From Papaver somniferum (Eukaryota; Streptophyta; Magnoliopsida; Ranunculales; Papaveraceae), in contig NC_039358.1 of the NCBI RefSeq assembly GCF_003573695.1, positions 11,140,326 through 11,204,325 of the forward strand: a stretch of DNA of 64,000 nucleotides, given 5' to 3'. The notes below the pieces were generated by a model that had not been told where the DNA came from, did not search any database, and saw only the letters and a list, made by a program, of their open reading frames with translations. Positions 11,660 to 23,978 of the stretch are shown here, piece after piece (the first letter of the stretch is position 1; each line of letters begins with the position of its first letter). A program made the position numbers and the translations under genes.

Positions 11660-14600
11660 CGATTAGCCAACATACATTCAGAAGTTTATGCAAATGCAAT
11701 ATCTTCCGATTATTACAAGTTCAAAGCCATCAAAATTTTGGTTTTTCAAAAATTCTGATTTTTGGCCCATTGTACATTCGGAAGTTTGTGCAAATGCAGT
11801 ATCTTCCGAATATGCTTGTTGCATAAAAAACTATTCCATGGCTCTAGGTGGTTCCAAGAGGCGCAAACCTAAGGATTTTTGAAGGTTAGCCAACATACAT
11901 TCGGAAGTTTATGCAAATGCAATATCTTCCGATTATTACAAGTTCAAAACCAGCAAAATTTTGGTTTTTAAAAAATTCTGATTTTTGGGCCATTGCACAT
12001 TCGGAAGTTTATGCAAATGCAATATCTTACGAGTATTCGTGTTGCATTACAAACCATCCCATGGATCTAGGTGGTTCCAAGAGGCGCAAACCTAAGGATT
12101 TTTGAAGGTTAGCCAACATACATTCGGAAGTTTATGCAAATGCAATATCTTCTGATTATTACAAGTTCAAAACCATAAAATTTTTGGTTTTTCAAAAATT
12201 CTGATCACTACACCAGTTTTCCCGATTAGCAATTTTTTTTTGCAACAGCTCTAGCGCAGTTGTGAATTCGCAACAGATTTTGCAACGGCTGAGAAAACCT
12301 ACCACCTTACACATGTATTTACGTGTGTAAATATCCACCGTAGATATTATTGTTAGAATAAAATCTATACCGTTCAACTTACCCTAACCCCATATACACT
12401 TACCTCTCTTCATCTTCCCCTCTTCACTTCACTCTTCTTCTTTCTCTAGACGACTTTTGTTTCTCAGACTAAAAAAATCTGAAGTTCTCATTCTCTATCA
12501 ATCTGAAAACTCGACTAAATTCAATCTTCATTCTAAATCTCGATGGAATGCAGAAAAAAATTTCGTTTTAGGTGACGAAGATTACTGTGTCTGTATTTGC
12601 TTAATCTAGGGTTCTTAGAAAATTATCTTTATTTCGTGAGGGTATTTTGCTATAATAGAGATACTTTACATATGGGTTTTATTTAATTTGTGTGTTTTGC
12701 TTCTTAGATTTGGGTTTTAGAGTTTTCAGATGATGATGACTTATATTATTCCTCAACAAAAAAAAACCCTAGGTTAGGGTTTCTTCAAATCAGGATCTCC
12801 TTCTGCTTGTTTATATTAAGGTTTCTGATTTATTTATTTTATTGTTTTAATTTTAATTTGTAAGAAGATTCAGTAGCTAACAATGTATCCAACATCTATA
12901 GGTAATTTTATCAGACTTAGGGTTTCTGTTAGTTTAGTAGTTCGAATTTTGATTTATGTGTTGGGGGGTTTCAGTGCCATCCCTCAATGTCTTCGCTCTC
13001 TTAATATTATTTTGGTTTTTTCAGTTTTACCAATGTTTGCAGTGGGTGATAAAGAAAGATTCTGTTCAGCCCGAGGAAGACCCAAAACTTCAAATCACAG
13101 TATTGGAAAGTCACTAATCCAACTCTTTCTCCTCTCCATCTTCATGGTTTAATCTGTATCCTTTATTACTTCTTGCTTTAATTCTCAGAATGCCTCCTCA
13201 TTAATATGTTTGAAAAAGTTTGATTCTCTTTAATGATTATTTCTCTTATAAACTTCAGTTCGAATAATGAGCATCTTGTATCTGCTAGAATATACATCCA
13301 TTGATAACTGCAGATTACTCAATGTTTTTCTTACATTAAACTCCAATTAGTTGCATTTTCCATTTCATTCAATTTGAATTCCTTTTATATGTTCTATTGC
13401 AGTTTATCCCATGGATTGAGTATATTCCAAGAAGGTAAAACTGGAAGCAAAGGGTGATGTTATCAAAGGTTAGTTTCACCTATCTTTGTTGCAGTTATAA
13501 TCAATCTTAGAGTGGGTGAAGCATTATTGATGATCTTTGTTATCTCATTGATGGTCCTGGTGATGAATTGATGCAGCTGCAGTTGGTGATGGACTGAGAC
13601 TAGTAGTTGTTGAAATGCAGCTGATGATGTAATGGCTAGTAGTTGTGGTGGTTTCTGCAGATAAGTAGGTGTCTGAACCGAAGAAAGATTGAAGCTAAGA
13701 TGGGTCTGTTGGTGGTGACTGAAACATGATACTGACAAGGAATGGTTGGTATTGTGCTGCCTGTTGTTGCTTATAAAGCAATGGTGGTATTGAACTCTAG
13801 CTGGAGTTTAGATGGAGCTTTTGTTAGAGAAGAAGATGATGGTGATGAACAAGTTAAAGACATGGATGTGGATCTAGTAGTGATGAGTTATAATGAGCTG
13901 AGTTGCTAGGGAAATGGTGTTGGTGATATTGCAGCTGTTGATTTCGAAGGAACTGAAGAAGCAGGTGCTACTGCTGTAGTCCAATTGATGTTAAATTGAG
14001 ATTGAATGGTTGCAGATATGGATTCGGTTGCTGCTAATGGAAATATAAGAGATATGTAATGAAACAACAGTTTCTGGTGATCCTAATGGTGATTTAGGTC
14101 AGGGGAATAAAGAGATAATGATACTGGTGTTGATTGTGCTGTGTCTTTGGGGTGCAGATTAGATGGCTTGTTTCAGTTGCAGATGCTGCTGCAATGGAAT
14201 TGGCCTGAGGTTGTTGTATAGAACACTAGCCTGTGATTTTTATTGTGTATGATTGGTTTGATATGCTTTATTTATATAGACTCATTTATTGTTTTCTTCA
14301 TTTCCTTTTACTAACAAAGCACTCCTTGCGTCACGGCAGAGATGGAGAGACAGGGATTTCATTGTTCTCAAATCAGCTAGCATGTTTTATTCTTAACTCT
14401 GGGATTGTTCTTAAGATAAACTGTCTGACATGCCATTTATTGTTTGATAGTACCGCAAAGGATATTCGATTGAGAGACTGCCATGTATTCACTAAGGAAC
14501 TTATGCTGATGATTCTATAGTTAATAGAGTTACCCAGGTATGAACCAACACCAGAACCTGTTGGTTCATGGTTATTGTTGACACATTGTGGTATCACGTC

Positions 14601-17070
14601 TCTTCTCCTTTTGATTTACAGTTATCTCTCTACTTTATGAACTTCAGATGGATGTAAGATTTGCAGGTGACACCTTCATCCAATTGTGTGCCAAGTGAAT
14701 CTCGGTCCTGATTCAATCTTCCCGCTCTTTATATCAGCCACCGAAGATTGCAATTGTAAGCTCCTCCAGAACCTTGCTCCATTGCACCAATTTTTGGGTT
14801 CTGAGTAATCTTATAAATGTTCATGTTCTACTTTCAGTCTTTTACTCATTTTAATGCAACATTTAGACTTACAAATATAGTTTGGCTCAAATCAGGTCTA
14901 TTAATTCAAATCTGCAGCCACCGGAAGTATCATGTATAATCTTGTTGCTTAACTTGCTTGTCAGAAATATTTATGGCTCCTCAGAAAGTTGCGCACCCAG
15001 GTTTTACATGAAACATTTTACTAGCACAAATACTTCAACCTCACCCCTATGCGTAGTGTTGTTCTCAAACAAATGTTAGGGAATCGAAGAATAAGAATTA
15101 CTTACTAGTAGGTGGTTGAATTTCAAAAGGAGAAACTAGTGTCTCCAAGAGGAGTAAGAAGATACCGGTGGAAGATGACTGCTCCCTTGAAATTCAACCA
15201 CCTACTAGTAAGTAAGTTTACTGTGTGATTCGTTTTACTTTATATCATTCAGTTGTGTTTTTTTCTTCATCTTCCTTTCCTGTTTATACGAACCTTGCTT
15301 TCTTCTGGATGCAGCACAATTGTTACATCAATATGACATTACCTTGGCGTCCATTCCATGAAGGCTTCAAGACAAGTAGTGAAGAGTGAATCAAAGATTG
15401 CTTAAAAGCATTTTGGAGGGTGCAGTGTGGTGATGATACGACAAAAAGTGTGAGTAAGGAAATTTGTAATGTTCAATTTAGAAATAATGAAAGTAATCTA
15501 AAACATAGAAATCTACATAATTGAACAGTGTTTAATTTAGATATGATGAAAGCTTACAAATATATAGGTATCTAAAAGAATTAAACTGTCCATGCTTTGG
15601 TATGTTGTATGATTAGTAAGACTAGTTTTTTCATTCTTGTATATGTAAAGCTTTGTTGATATGTTTTCAGTGTTTTGGCCCGAATTTAGCCTGAAAATGT
15701 TGCCGGGAACTGTTGAAATAAGTCAGCAGAAGATTGACTTGACTTTTCTTCTTCTGTTGCTAAACATTTAGCAACGGTCAAAAGCTGTTACTAGATTTTG
15801 AACCGGAAAATTGAAATCCGGTCGATAAACAGAGCCGTTCTAAAATTTCTGGTTCCAAATTTCGCAACTGCTACAGGAGAGTGCAATTTATTAAGTTTGC
15901 AACTGGCAGAAGTTGTTGCAACAAAAACTTAGCAACAATAGCCAGCAGTTGCTAAACCTATTCGCAAATGCTGGAACCGTTGCAAAGTAAAGAAAAAAAC
16001 AGTTGGGTGAACCGAAAACCGTAGCGGAAAATTCGCAACGATTTAGGATCTGTTGAAAAATAAATGCAATGCCACATTTCGCAACTGCTAACGCTGTTGC
16101 AAGTCCATTTTGCAACAGCAATCAGCCATTGTCAATCCCGAAAAATGGTGTAGTGGATTTTTGGGCCCATCGTATATTCGGGAGTTTATTCAAATGACAT
16201 GTCTTCCGAATATGATTGTGTCAGATCCTACCATGCCATGGCTCTAGGTGGTTCCAAGGGACATTTTAGAAGGTTAGACAACATAAATTCGAGAGTTTAT
16301 GTAAATTACATTCCCTCCGATTGTTACAAGTTCAAATTTTGAAAAATCTCCATTTTTCAAGATTCTGATTTTTGCACATCGTATATTCGGGAGTTTATTC
16401 AAATGACATATCTTCCGAATATGATTGTCGCAGATCCTACCATGCCATGGCTCTAGGTGGTTCCAAGGGCCATTTTAGAAGGTTAGGCAACATATATTTG
16501 GGAGTTTATGTAAATTATATTCCCTCCAATTATTAGAAGTTCAAATTTTGAAAAATCTCCGTTTTTTCAAAATTCTGATTTTTGGGCCATCGTATATTCG
16601 AGAGTTTGTTCAAATGACTTATCTTCCAAATATGACTGTGGCAGATCCTACCATGCCATGGATCTAGGTGGTTCCAAAGTCCATTTTTAGAAGGTTAGGC
16701 AACATACATTCGGGAGTTTATGTAAATTATATTCCCTCCGATTATTACAAGTTTAAATTTTAAAAATCTCTCTTTTTTCAAAATTCTGATTTTTGGTCCA
16801 TCGTATATTCGGGAGTTTATTCAAATGACTTATCTTCCGAATATGACTGTGGCAGACCCTACCATGCCATGGCTCTAGGTGGTTCCAAGGGCCATTTTAG
16901 AAGGTTAGGCAATATACATTCGGGATTGTATGGAAGTTGCCCTCCGATTATTACAAGTTCAAAATTTGAAAACTTTCCATTTTTTCAAAATTCTGATTTT
17001 TGGGCCATCGTATATTCGGGAGTTTCTTCAAATGACATATCTTCCGAATATGACTGTGGATAATCCTACC
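11660..17070. repeat. Tandem repeats with ATTCGGAAG palindromic words
   Basis: Three units of about 222 bp (starting near 11,665, 11,887 and 12,109) and further units of about 210 bp (near 16,270, 16,482, 16,692 and 16,901) repeat the order CATTCGGAAGTTTATGC, CTTCCGATTATTACAAGTTC, TTCTGATTTTTGG, then CTTCCGAATATG and CCATGGCTCTAGGTGGTTCC. ATTCGGAAG and CTTCCGAAT alternate, so each unit can form hairpins. The array is one block split by the CACTA element at 12,206-16,155. Short frames ending in GGSKRRKPKDF recur because the repeat length is close to a multiple of three. Confidence 0.8.
12206..16155. mobile_element. Non-autonomous CACTA (En/Spm) transposon
   Basis: The left terminus is CACTACACCAGTTTTCCCGA and the right is the complement of CACTACACCATTTTTCGGGA. 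Both open with CACTA, and the element is flanked by GAT at 12,203-12,205 and 16,156-16,158. Removing it restores the host repeat TTCTGATTTTTGG, which confirms the ends. Both subterminal zones are packed with GCAAC/GTTGC words (GCAACAGCTC, CGCAACTGCTA, TGTTGCAAG), typical of CACTA transposase-binding repeats. The inside is spliced-gene-like non-coding sequence with no transposase, so mobilisation would have needed an autonomous relative. Confidence 0.9.
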
Positions 17071-17414
17071 ATGCCATGTTTATAACTCAAAAGTTAAAAG
17101 AAATGAAAAATGAAAAATCAAAAGAAATGAAAAAGAAATGGCTATAACTCAAAAATCAAAAATCAAAGAAATAAAAAATGCAACAAAGTTCATTCAAATA
17201 CTGCACCCACTACATCCAGACGCATGTTTATTATCTTGTCTACCCAACACATTCGGAGGATAAAAACAATATATTATCTACCGATTATCTAAGGGAAATT
17301 TTGCCATTATGAATTACGCGGGATAAGGTCTGACAATATTTTACGTTTGGGTGACCTTTTTTGTTTTATTGTTGGCCCCTAAATCCTTTTGAGTGGCCCC
17401 TAAATATGCCAGGA

Positions 17415-20040
17415 AAAACAAAGCTGAAAAAAGCACTAAAACACACTACAAAAGGGAGATTTGAGATGATTAACTCATATGCGCTTCTGTGGTAGCATCA
17501 GAGCCAACGACGCTTAGGGTTAGATTTCTCTTATCACCCCAGAGAGAGAAAACCAGAAAAAAATTATATAATAAAAAAATGTTTTATATGTAGGGAAAAA
17601 AATATAACCCCTAATCGCGACTTTTTAATTTTCTCATTCTTTTAAGTGGAAATTGAATAAATACCCCTCATTTTCAGGGGTCTTCACAAACAACCCTAAA
17701 GGGTATATTTTAAGTTTTCAGGGTCTAGTTTTTGGGACATCTAAAATTATATTAAGTCAATTTAACTTCTGTAGGAAGTTGTGTTGACGTTTTCACGCGT
17801 CAAGAACATACTAGCTCTTTTTCATTATTCAAAAAAGTATTGGTTCATTCTCATTATCCACTGAAATTATACCCCTTGGGGGGATTTTCACAAGGAAAAG
17901 AAAATGAAGGGATATGTAGATAATCCTCCCTTCTTTTAATTCCGTCAAATCTATACTACTCTATTTTTTATTTTTTGCCAAAGTATCTAATCATATTGCA
18001 AGATCACTGTAATTTATCAAAAAACATTTCCTTTAATTTGTTTTAGATATGGAGGAAATGAAAAAACGGAAAATGAAAAATTTATGCATTGGAAAGTCGA
18101 CATTTCGTGAAATTTGTAATTTCTTCTAATTCCTTCAAATCTAAGGAGCAAAATCCGTTCAAACTTTCTCTAAAATAATATTTCTATTGTACTATAAACT
18201 AACTGTGATTTACTCAAACTTTCCTAAAATTTATTTAGATGACCAATGAATCAGAAGAAATTGAAAAACGTTCGATTTAATAAACTTGCGTTTTACCTAT
18301 TCACCACCCATGCTTTTCCTAAATGCCTCCTACTCTACATTTCCCTATCAATTGTGAACCAAAGTTGTTACGAGTAACCATAACCCAACCTAATTATCTT
18401 ATTCTCTTTATGGTGTAAAGAGCTGTAGAAGCATCCCAACTATTAATATGATCATCGCCGCCGCCGTTTCTGTTATTAGACGTAAACAATGGTGGTATAT
18501 GGGATGTTATTAAACAAAAATTCCATAAAATGGAAAAAGGTATTTATCAAGATTGATTCAAGAAACAATATTTGAATTCTAATCAGAATCTTTGTTAACT
18601 ATTTCAATAATCGGATAGGATCTCTCGATCTCTTTTGATATACAAATCAAACTAAAGATTGAACATGATTATTTATCAGATTTAAAAACTAGTTGCATGA
18701 GTTTCCTAGACCTACCTATTTAATTCACAATCATATTTGAGCAATATGATGCTCAATTCATCATCTCCAAGTTCGATTACTGACAAACCCCTAAAGTTCA
18801 TAAACACTAATTAATAACAAAATTATGTTACGAGATTGTCAGTTAACCATCTCAAAATACAAATTCAAGTTAATGATCAATCTATGTTCATCATTTAAAA
18901 AATGAAATTTATGATCAACTTGAGGTGACGATAGAGGTTTCTGGCGGCAACATCGGTCTTAAGATTTAGGGTTGAGCAGGGATATTACGGAATAGTAGTT
19001 GTTAATGTGGTTTTTTGTTACTCACATTAAAAGGTTACAAAATTTAAATTCCTTTTACTAGGGATGGTATTTAGGTAGAGTGTGGATGGTGAATAGGTGA
19101 AACCATAAACTTTAAATGATCTTCGATTTATTCAAATGCCTTTAAATTTAAGCCAATATTTTTCAATTATTCTCCAGGAGCTTACAATTTCACTACAAAT
19201 CCCGTATAATTTACGCAAATCTCAATAAATTTTCTTCAAAGGATCACTGGTTCCAAGGAATTGAAAGTACGGATTATCTAAGTTTTAGTTGATTCCTAAT
19301 TTCTTCTAATCCCTTAAAATCTAAGTTAAAATTCTTCAAATTTTCTCCAAAATCTCATGTTTCTATAAAATCACTATAATTTACTCCAAATTCACAGTAT
19401 TTCCTTCGGGTGAAGACAAAATTCTAAATCATTTTCAGTGGTCCCTCCCTTCATGACACCGATCACCTAGTTTGATTAGCTTGCCAAAACTATATTGGCG
19501 AACAAACCGTCACTATTACCACATAAGTTCCAGTCTATGTGAATGTCATTAATCTACATTATAATGGATACTTTTATCTAGTTATGGCCAAATAAATTTT
19601 TTGATCATAGTAAAATATTATATGATCAATATCATGTGCATCAAACAAAACGAAAAGTGCAAGCTTTTCCAGGGATTCAATTGGAGAATTCAGAAATCAA
19701 AACCGTACTTACGGGAAATAATGTTGTGCCATAAATTAATCTTTCAATACAAAGCCTTTAACATTATTTAGACAAATTGCAGAATTTATTTAACTTCCAC
19801 ACTCCAAGGCTTCTTATAGATTTGGAGGCATAAATCATTTTCCAATTTATCAGATGATCATTTAGTACCATGCTTATGCTTGCAAAGAAAATATTTCATT
19901 TTCTTTTCTAATTAGTTGATAATATAAATTGGATCTTCGAACAAAGAGAAATAGTACAACAGCAGAGAAGTAAGAAAACTCTAATGTAAAGAAAGCTTAA
20001 CTCCTTTGACAGGAAAAAAATGTCCCCAATGAGTTAATTT
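17415..20040. repeat. Old diverged repeats, no gene
   Basis: Three diverged direct repeats of about 100 bp lie near 17,935-18,040, 18,120-18,235 and 19,305-19,405, sharing AATTCCTTCAAATCTAAG-like openings and TCACTATAATTTACTCC-like closings. An inverted pair lies at about 18,290-18,350 and 19,050-19,110 (CCTATTCACCACCCA / TGGATGGTGAATAGG). No coding frame is supported. Confidence 0.45.
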
Positions 20041-20340
20041 TTAATCAAATTTAGCAAACACTAGATCCCAAATATTTTTAGAGTTTTCCTTAGCATTCGG
20101 TGACAACCAAGATAATGAAAGGAACTGAACGGTCATACAATCAATCCCAACAAAACATGTAAGCCAATCAAGGAAATTGTACGAATAAGAACGAGTCTTG
20201 TACTAGAAGTATTAACCTTAAGACCTACAATATATTCAAAGAAATTAATAGTAGAATTTTTTTTATGCAATTCCTCTTTGTCATTATCAAAAAAAAATTA
20301 TGTAATCTGCATAGTGTAAATAATTCACTTCAGTACTTTT
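20040..20340 (-). pseudogene. Highly decayed LINE RT fragment
   Basis: The minus-strand translation gives HYADYIIFF, then FFEYIVGLKVNTSSTRLVLI, then SSFHYLGCHRML. These match the order of the YADD box, the GLKVN-K-S segment and the YLG-P segment of plant LINE reverse transcriptase. Stops and frameshifts are frequent, and no other part of the element remains. Confidence 0.5.
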
Positions 20341-20760
20341 TTGAATGTTCTTAAAACCACTGAAAAGTGTTAAGTTGGTAGCTTTATCTAATTATTTTGA
20401 GAAATCTCTACATAGTCATAATCTTGTATATTTTTCTTTTTATGTAGAAAAAGTTGAGCCACATTAATACTGAATGTTTTAGTTAGACTGCTAATACGTA
20501 GTGCACTACGTCTTTATGCAGATATGCATTGAATAACCTTACGCAGAATCACTTAGATTTGGTACATAAACAAATTCTAAACCAATATAAAAACATCAAT
20601 ACTAATTAGAAATACAACCACATAGTGACAACAAGGTAAACCTTTAATAAGATTGTCTCTAGTCATCCATCCTTTCTTCTGTCACTCTTAGTTCTATTTC
20701 TTTGTAATGCCATTTTCCTCTTTTTCATTGATATCTGATTTCCCTCATAAAAACATAGGT

Positions 20761-21054
20761 TTAGTCCAATTCGGGGAACATCTCCTTAAGATAAATTATT
20801 GCATCAAGTGATTGTCCCCGTTCCATCTTGACCCAAATTCTTCTTTTAGCATACGGATCCAACTTTTCCTTCTCTTCCTTGTGAAGATTACAGTAGGCCA
20901 GCCATTGAGCTTGATTAGGATGTAGGAAAGCTTCACAACTACATCTAGCGCAGGTGTAGTATTGGATACGATGTAGATGATTGTCTCTACATCGCATCAC
21001 TCTTGTTGATGAAATATGAACATCTTTGGGAGCAATGTCATGACCGTAAGCCAT
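20761..21054 (-). CDS. Small paralogous protein, 97 aa, unknown function
   Basis: The chosen start is the minus-strand ATG at 21,054 (MAYGHDIAPKDVHISSTRV) because the paralogue at 22,377 starts at the equivalent place. The middle has RCRDNHLHRIQYYTCARCSC, with closely spaced cysteines and histidines that could bind metal, followed by a charged helical half (KEEKEKLDPYAKRRIWVKM) and the ending YLKEMFPELD. I do not recognise the family. It forms a tandem pair with the gene 0.9 kb downstream on the same strand. The frame is intact. Confidence 0.5.
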   Translation of the reverse strand: MAYGHDIAPKDVHISSTRVMRCRDNHLHRIQYYTCARCSCEAFLHPNQAQWLAYCNLHKEEKEKLDPYAKRRIWVKMERGQSLDAIIYLKEMFPELD

Positions 21055-21955
21055 TTTGATTCTATCTATTATCAATCTTAGTCCTCTCCTCTAACCTTTG
21101 GGTTTCTCTCTTCTAATTCTTAATGAGAAAATTTCTTCCTAATGTTTCTAGTAAATATAGGATATATGAATTGATTCATTGTCTTATATTAAAGCGATTA
21201 GAATTCCTAATAAATTCATCTCCTTATCTTCCTATAGGTATCTCTCATCCTCTCTCTTCCATTTCAATGAACTTGCATTCCCAACTATTCCTAATAATGT
21301 CTCTGCTAATCTGCATATGGTCTATCCATATTAATGGTATTGTGAAGTCCTTAGAATTTCTTAGTTAATTCAGAATAGAACAGGGAACTCGAGTAAGAAT
21401 GGATAATATTTAACAATGCTAGGTTTTTTATGGGTAATAAGATCATATTCCTAAAATACCTATTGGATTACTATACCTTTTTCATTTAGAAACAAGAATA
21501 TCAGTTTGGCAGCAAAATACAGTAGTTTTAATTATTAAGTTTGATTTGATTGTTCCAATTTTATCAAGAAAGACTAAGTAGGAAGTTTTAATCCACCACA
21601 TTTTTCATGCTATACTTTTAATTTATTTATGCATAAAATTTATTTTTCTTAATCTGAAATGCCTAGAGAATCTCATGTAAGTCCTTTATTTTGTTTAATG
21701 AGTTGTTTTCCTCTGTGGATGGTTTTCTTAAGAAAAATAGCATCTTAATAAGTCAATCAATAGTTTATCCAATCTGGAAGAGGTAAGCATCTAGTATAAT
21801 AACAGCTTAATATTAAGATAATAACAAGTTCTACACATTAACACAAACACGAACACAAACACTCAAGAAAACATACACAAAACATAAACAATAGAATAGA
21901 AACTAAATAACTAAAATACTTAAGAAAGATAAAATTACAATCTTAGAAAATATCC

Positions 21956-22377
21956 CTAGTAACTATTAGCTTTCTTTCCTTCACTGATGACCAACTGCCA
22001 TGATTCCCAGAATTTCTGCCTGCTCTGCCTCTTCACAGTGCCCTTTTCCCTTATTCTAATTATATTTACCTTCATCCTTAGTACATAATCATAATCATAC
22101 CCTGGAGGCATCTCACTAAATAGGATAACAACATCTATAGGAAAACCATTCTCCATATTAAGCTGAATCTCATCCCTTGTGTTAGCATCTAGCTTCTCCT
22201 CTAATCTCAGATTATAATATGCAAGATACTTTTCCTTTTCAGCATGAAGAAATACATCAGACCCACAAAGATAAAAAAAAGAATATTGTACCTTATGAAG
22301 ATGCTCTTCCCTGCAGCGCACAACTCTAGTAATAGAAACTGGGCATTCTCTGGTATTACTTCATGATCACAAGCCAT
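21956..22377 (-). pseudogene. Paralogue of the 20.8-kb small gene, frameshifted
   Basis: ATG at 22,377 opens MACDHEVIPENA. One base change of phase near 22,340 then leads into SITRVVRCREEHLHKVQY, which aligns with STRVMRCRDNHLHRIQY of the neighbour at 20,761-21,054. Further shared blocks are LAYYNLRLEEKLD and VVILFSEMPPGYD. This copy continues about 40 residues longer (VLRMKVNIIRIREK, then WESWQLVISEGKK), and the first CxxC-type cysteines are only partly kept. Tandem duplication is clear; function is unknown. Confidence 0.5.
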
Positions 22378-22379
22378 TT

Positions 22380-23930
22380 CTCTAAAATAATTTTTTTTAT
22401 TTCCCTATAAGTTTCAATCTGAATGAGTTTTGCTGTAGCTCTTGGTATGTTTGTATATTAGAAAGAAACTCATTCTTCTAGGTTTTTACGAGTTAGGCGT
22501 GTAAAAATATCCTTTCATTTTCTTCGATATATCTTTGATTTTCTTCACCCTCACACAAATCTAATAAATACCGCATTAGTCTAAGACAGATCAATTATGT
22601 TAGGGGCACATTATCAGAAGCTGATGCATTTCGAAACTAAGAATTACTGACCTAAAACATAACACATAGGCGATACACAAAAGAAAATTGCTACTAAGAA
22701 GTTTTGATATTTTCTATATCTTCATCTTTTCTTTTTGGATTGAATAATATGATGACCCTATAAAGACCTAGTCCATCGACTGATAATAAGGCCTAATACT
22801 AGATTTGATAAATCCTAAACTTCTTTTGCATTAATGACACATGCACGTACCATCCTTTCAATATACTTTTCTTAGGAAAATTAAGGTACGTCTATTTTTT
22901 TTAGTCCTCTCAATACGCTTTAGGTTCTTAGTAGACCTCTAGTAGGTACATTCTCCTAAACCTAATCTGCCTTGCCATTTTTAATCTCTTTAATCTTCTT
23001 TTTGAGGCCAATAAATTAATGAAATTTTGTCAAAAGAAACATAGACTTTAGAAACCATATTTCAATTAGAAGGATAAACAGTCGTTGGGCTTTAACCTTA
23101 CTTAAGATTTTTGGATGGTATACTTACCTTAAAAGGAAAAGGCCTCTTATTAGAATAATTTCTTAGAATAATTCTATATTTTGCTGCTTCTCTGTGGGAT
23201 TCTCTCTCAAATTAATCTAGGATCTCTTCCTCAAAAATTGTTTGGTTGTTTCTATATTTTTTTGGATCTCTTAGGACTAATAAGAAATGTGTTGTTTATG
23301 CCATTTTTGCTTTTTCCATTGGTCTCTGTTCCTAGGATAGTACATATCCCAACAATTTAGTTTAGTCAAAGGTTTTATCAATTATCTCTTATCTTAGTAC
23401 GAAATGTTTACTTTTAAATTTAAATTACTAAGCCGCTGTCGCATTAGGATTGGTTAACTATTTAGATATGTTTTATTTTCGAGCTTGTTAACATTCACAG
23501 GTTGTGTAACAATTCTATTACTTTAGGTACCTTGACCTTATATACTCAAAATAGTTTCAAAACTTTCATAATATTTGAGGTTCTGATTTTTTTCTATCTT
23601 CTTAGTCTTTCTTTTCTTTTCCAATGGGAGAGCATCTAAATCTTTACAAACATCTAAGTGATCTCCCATCAGCTTCGCGATTTGAAAGTTACAATAATAT
23701 AAGAATTCTTTCAATCCCTCGTGCATTCATAAGAGACTTTAGCATTTAAACCAAATAGTATTTTAGCTAAGGTTTTCTAAACTGAGGTTTTGAAACAATG
23801 GGAAGTACGATGTGTTTATAAATTTTGGGGAGTTCATCTAGGATTCCAAATAAGATAAGTAGACCCGAATCTCTTCATCATCAGCTTTAGATCAGTAACA
23901 GATTTTCACTAGATTTCAACTAATGGCCCT
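22380..23930. other. No recognisable gene
   Basis: AT-rich sequence with many stops in all frames. A 62-codon minus-strand frame (23,538-23,726; GLKEFLYYCNFQIAKLMGDH) is lysine-rich and unmatched. I support no feature here. Confidence 0.4.
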
Positions 23931-23978
23931 TGCAACCTTTTCGGTAACGTCTTAGCCACTACAACTGCATATAAAGGA

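Larger units (their letters stand above)
10804..17414. mobile_element. TIR element (ii), 6.6 kb, with nested CACTA
   Basis: The left end CCTGACATTTTTAGGGG and the complement of the right end CCTGGCATATTTAGGGG continue into an identical CCACTCAAAAGGATTTAGGG, giving about 40 bp of terminal inverted repeat. Flanks are A-rich (AAAAAAGAA on the left, AAAAACAAA on the right), which would fit a degenerate 9-bp Mutator-type target duplication but is not decisive. It carries a first-exon-like remnant, hairpin-prone tandem repeats and an inserted CACTA element. No transposase was found, so it is non-autonomous. Confidence 0.65.

Noticed and set aside
11688..12105. Two similar 64-codon frames ending GGSKRRKPKDF as a gene family
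   Set aside because: They coincide exactly with the tandem repeat unit, and the similarity is explained by the DNA repeat.
11660..17070. CRISPR-like array
   Set aside because: Plant nuclear DNA, long tandem units with repeated rather than unique spacers, and no cas genes.
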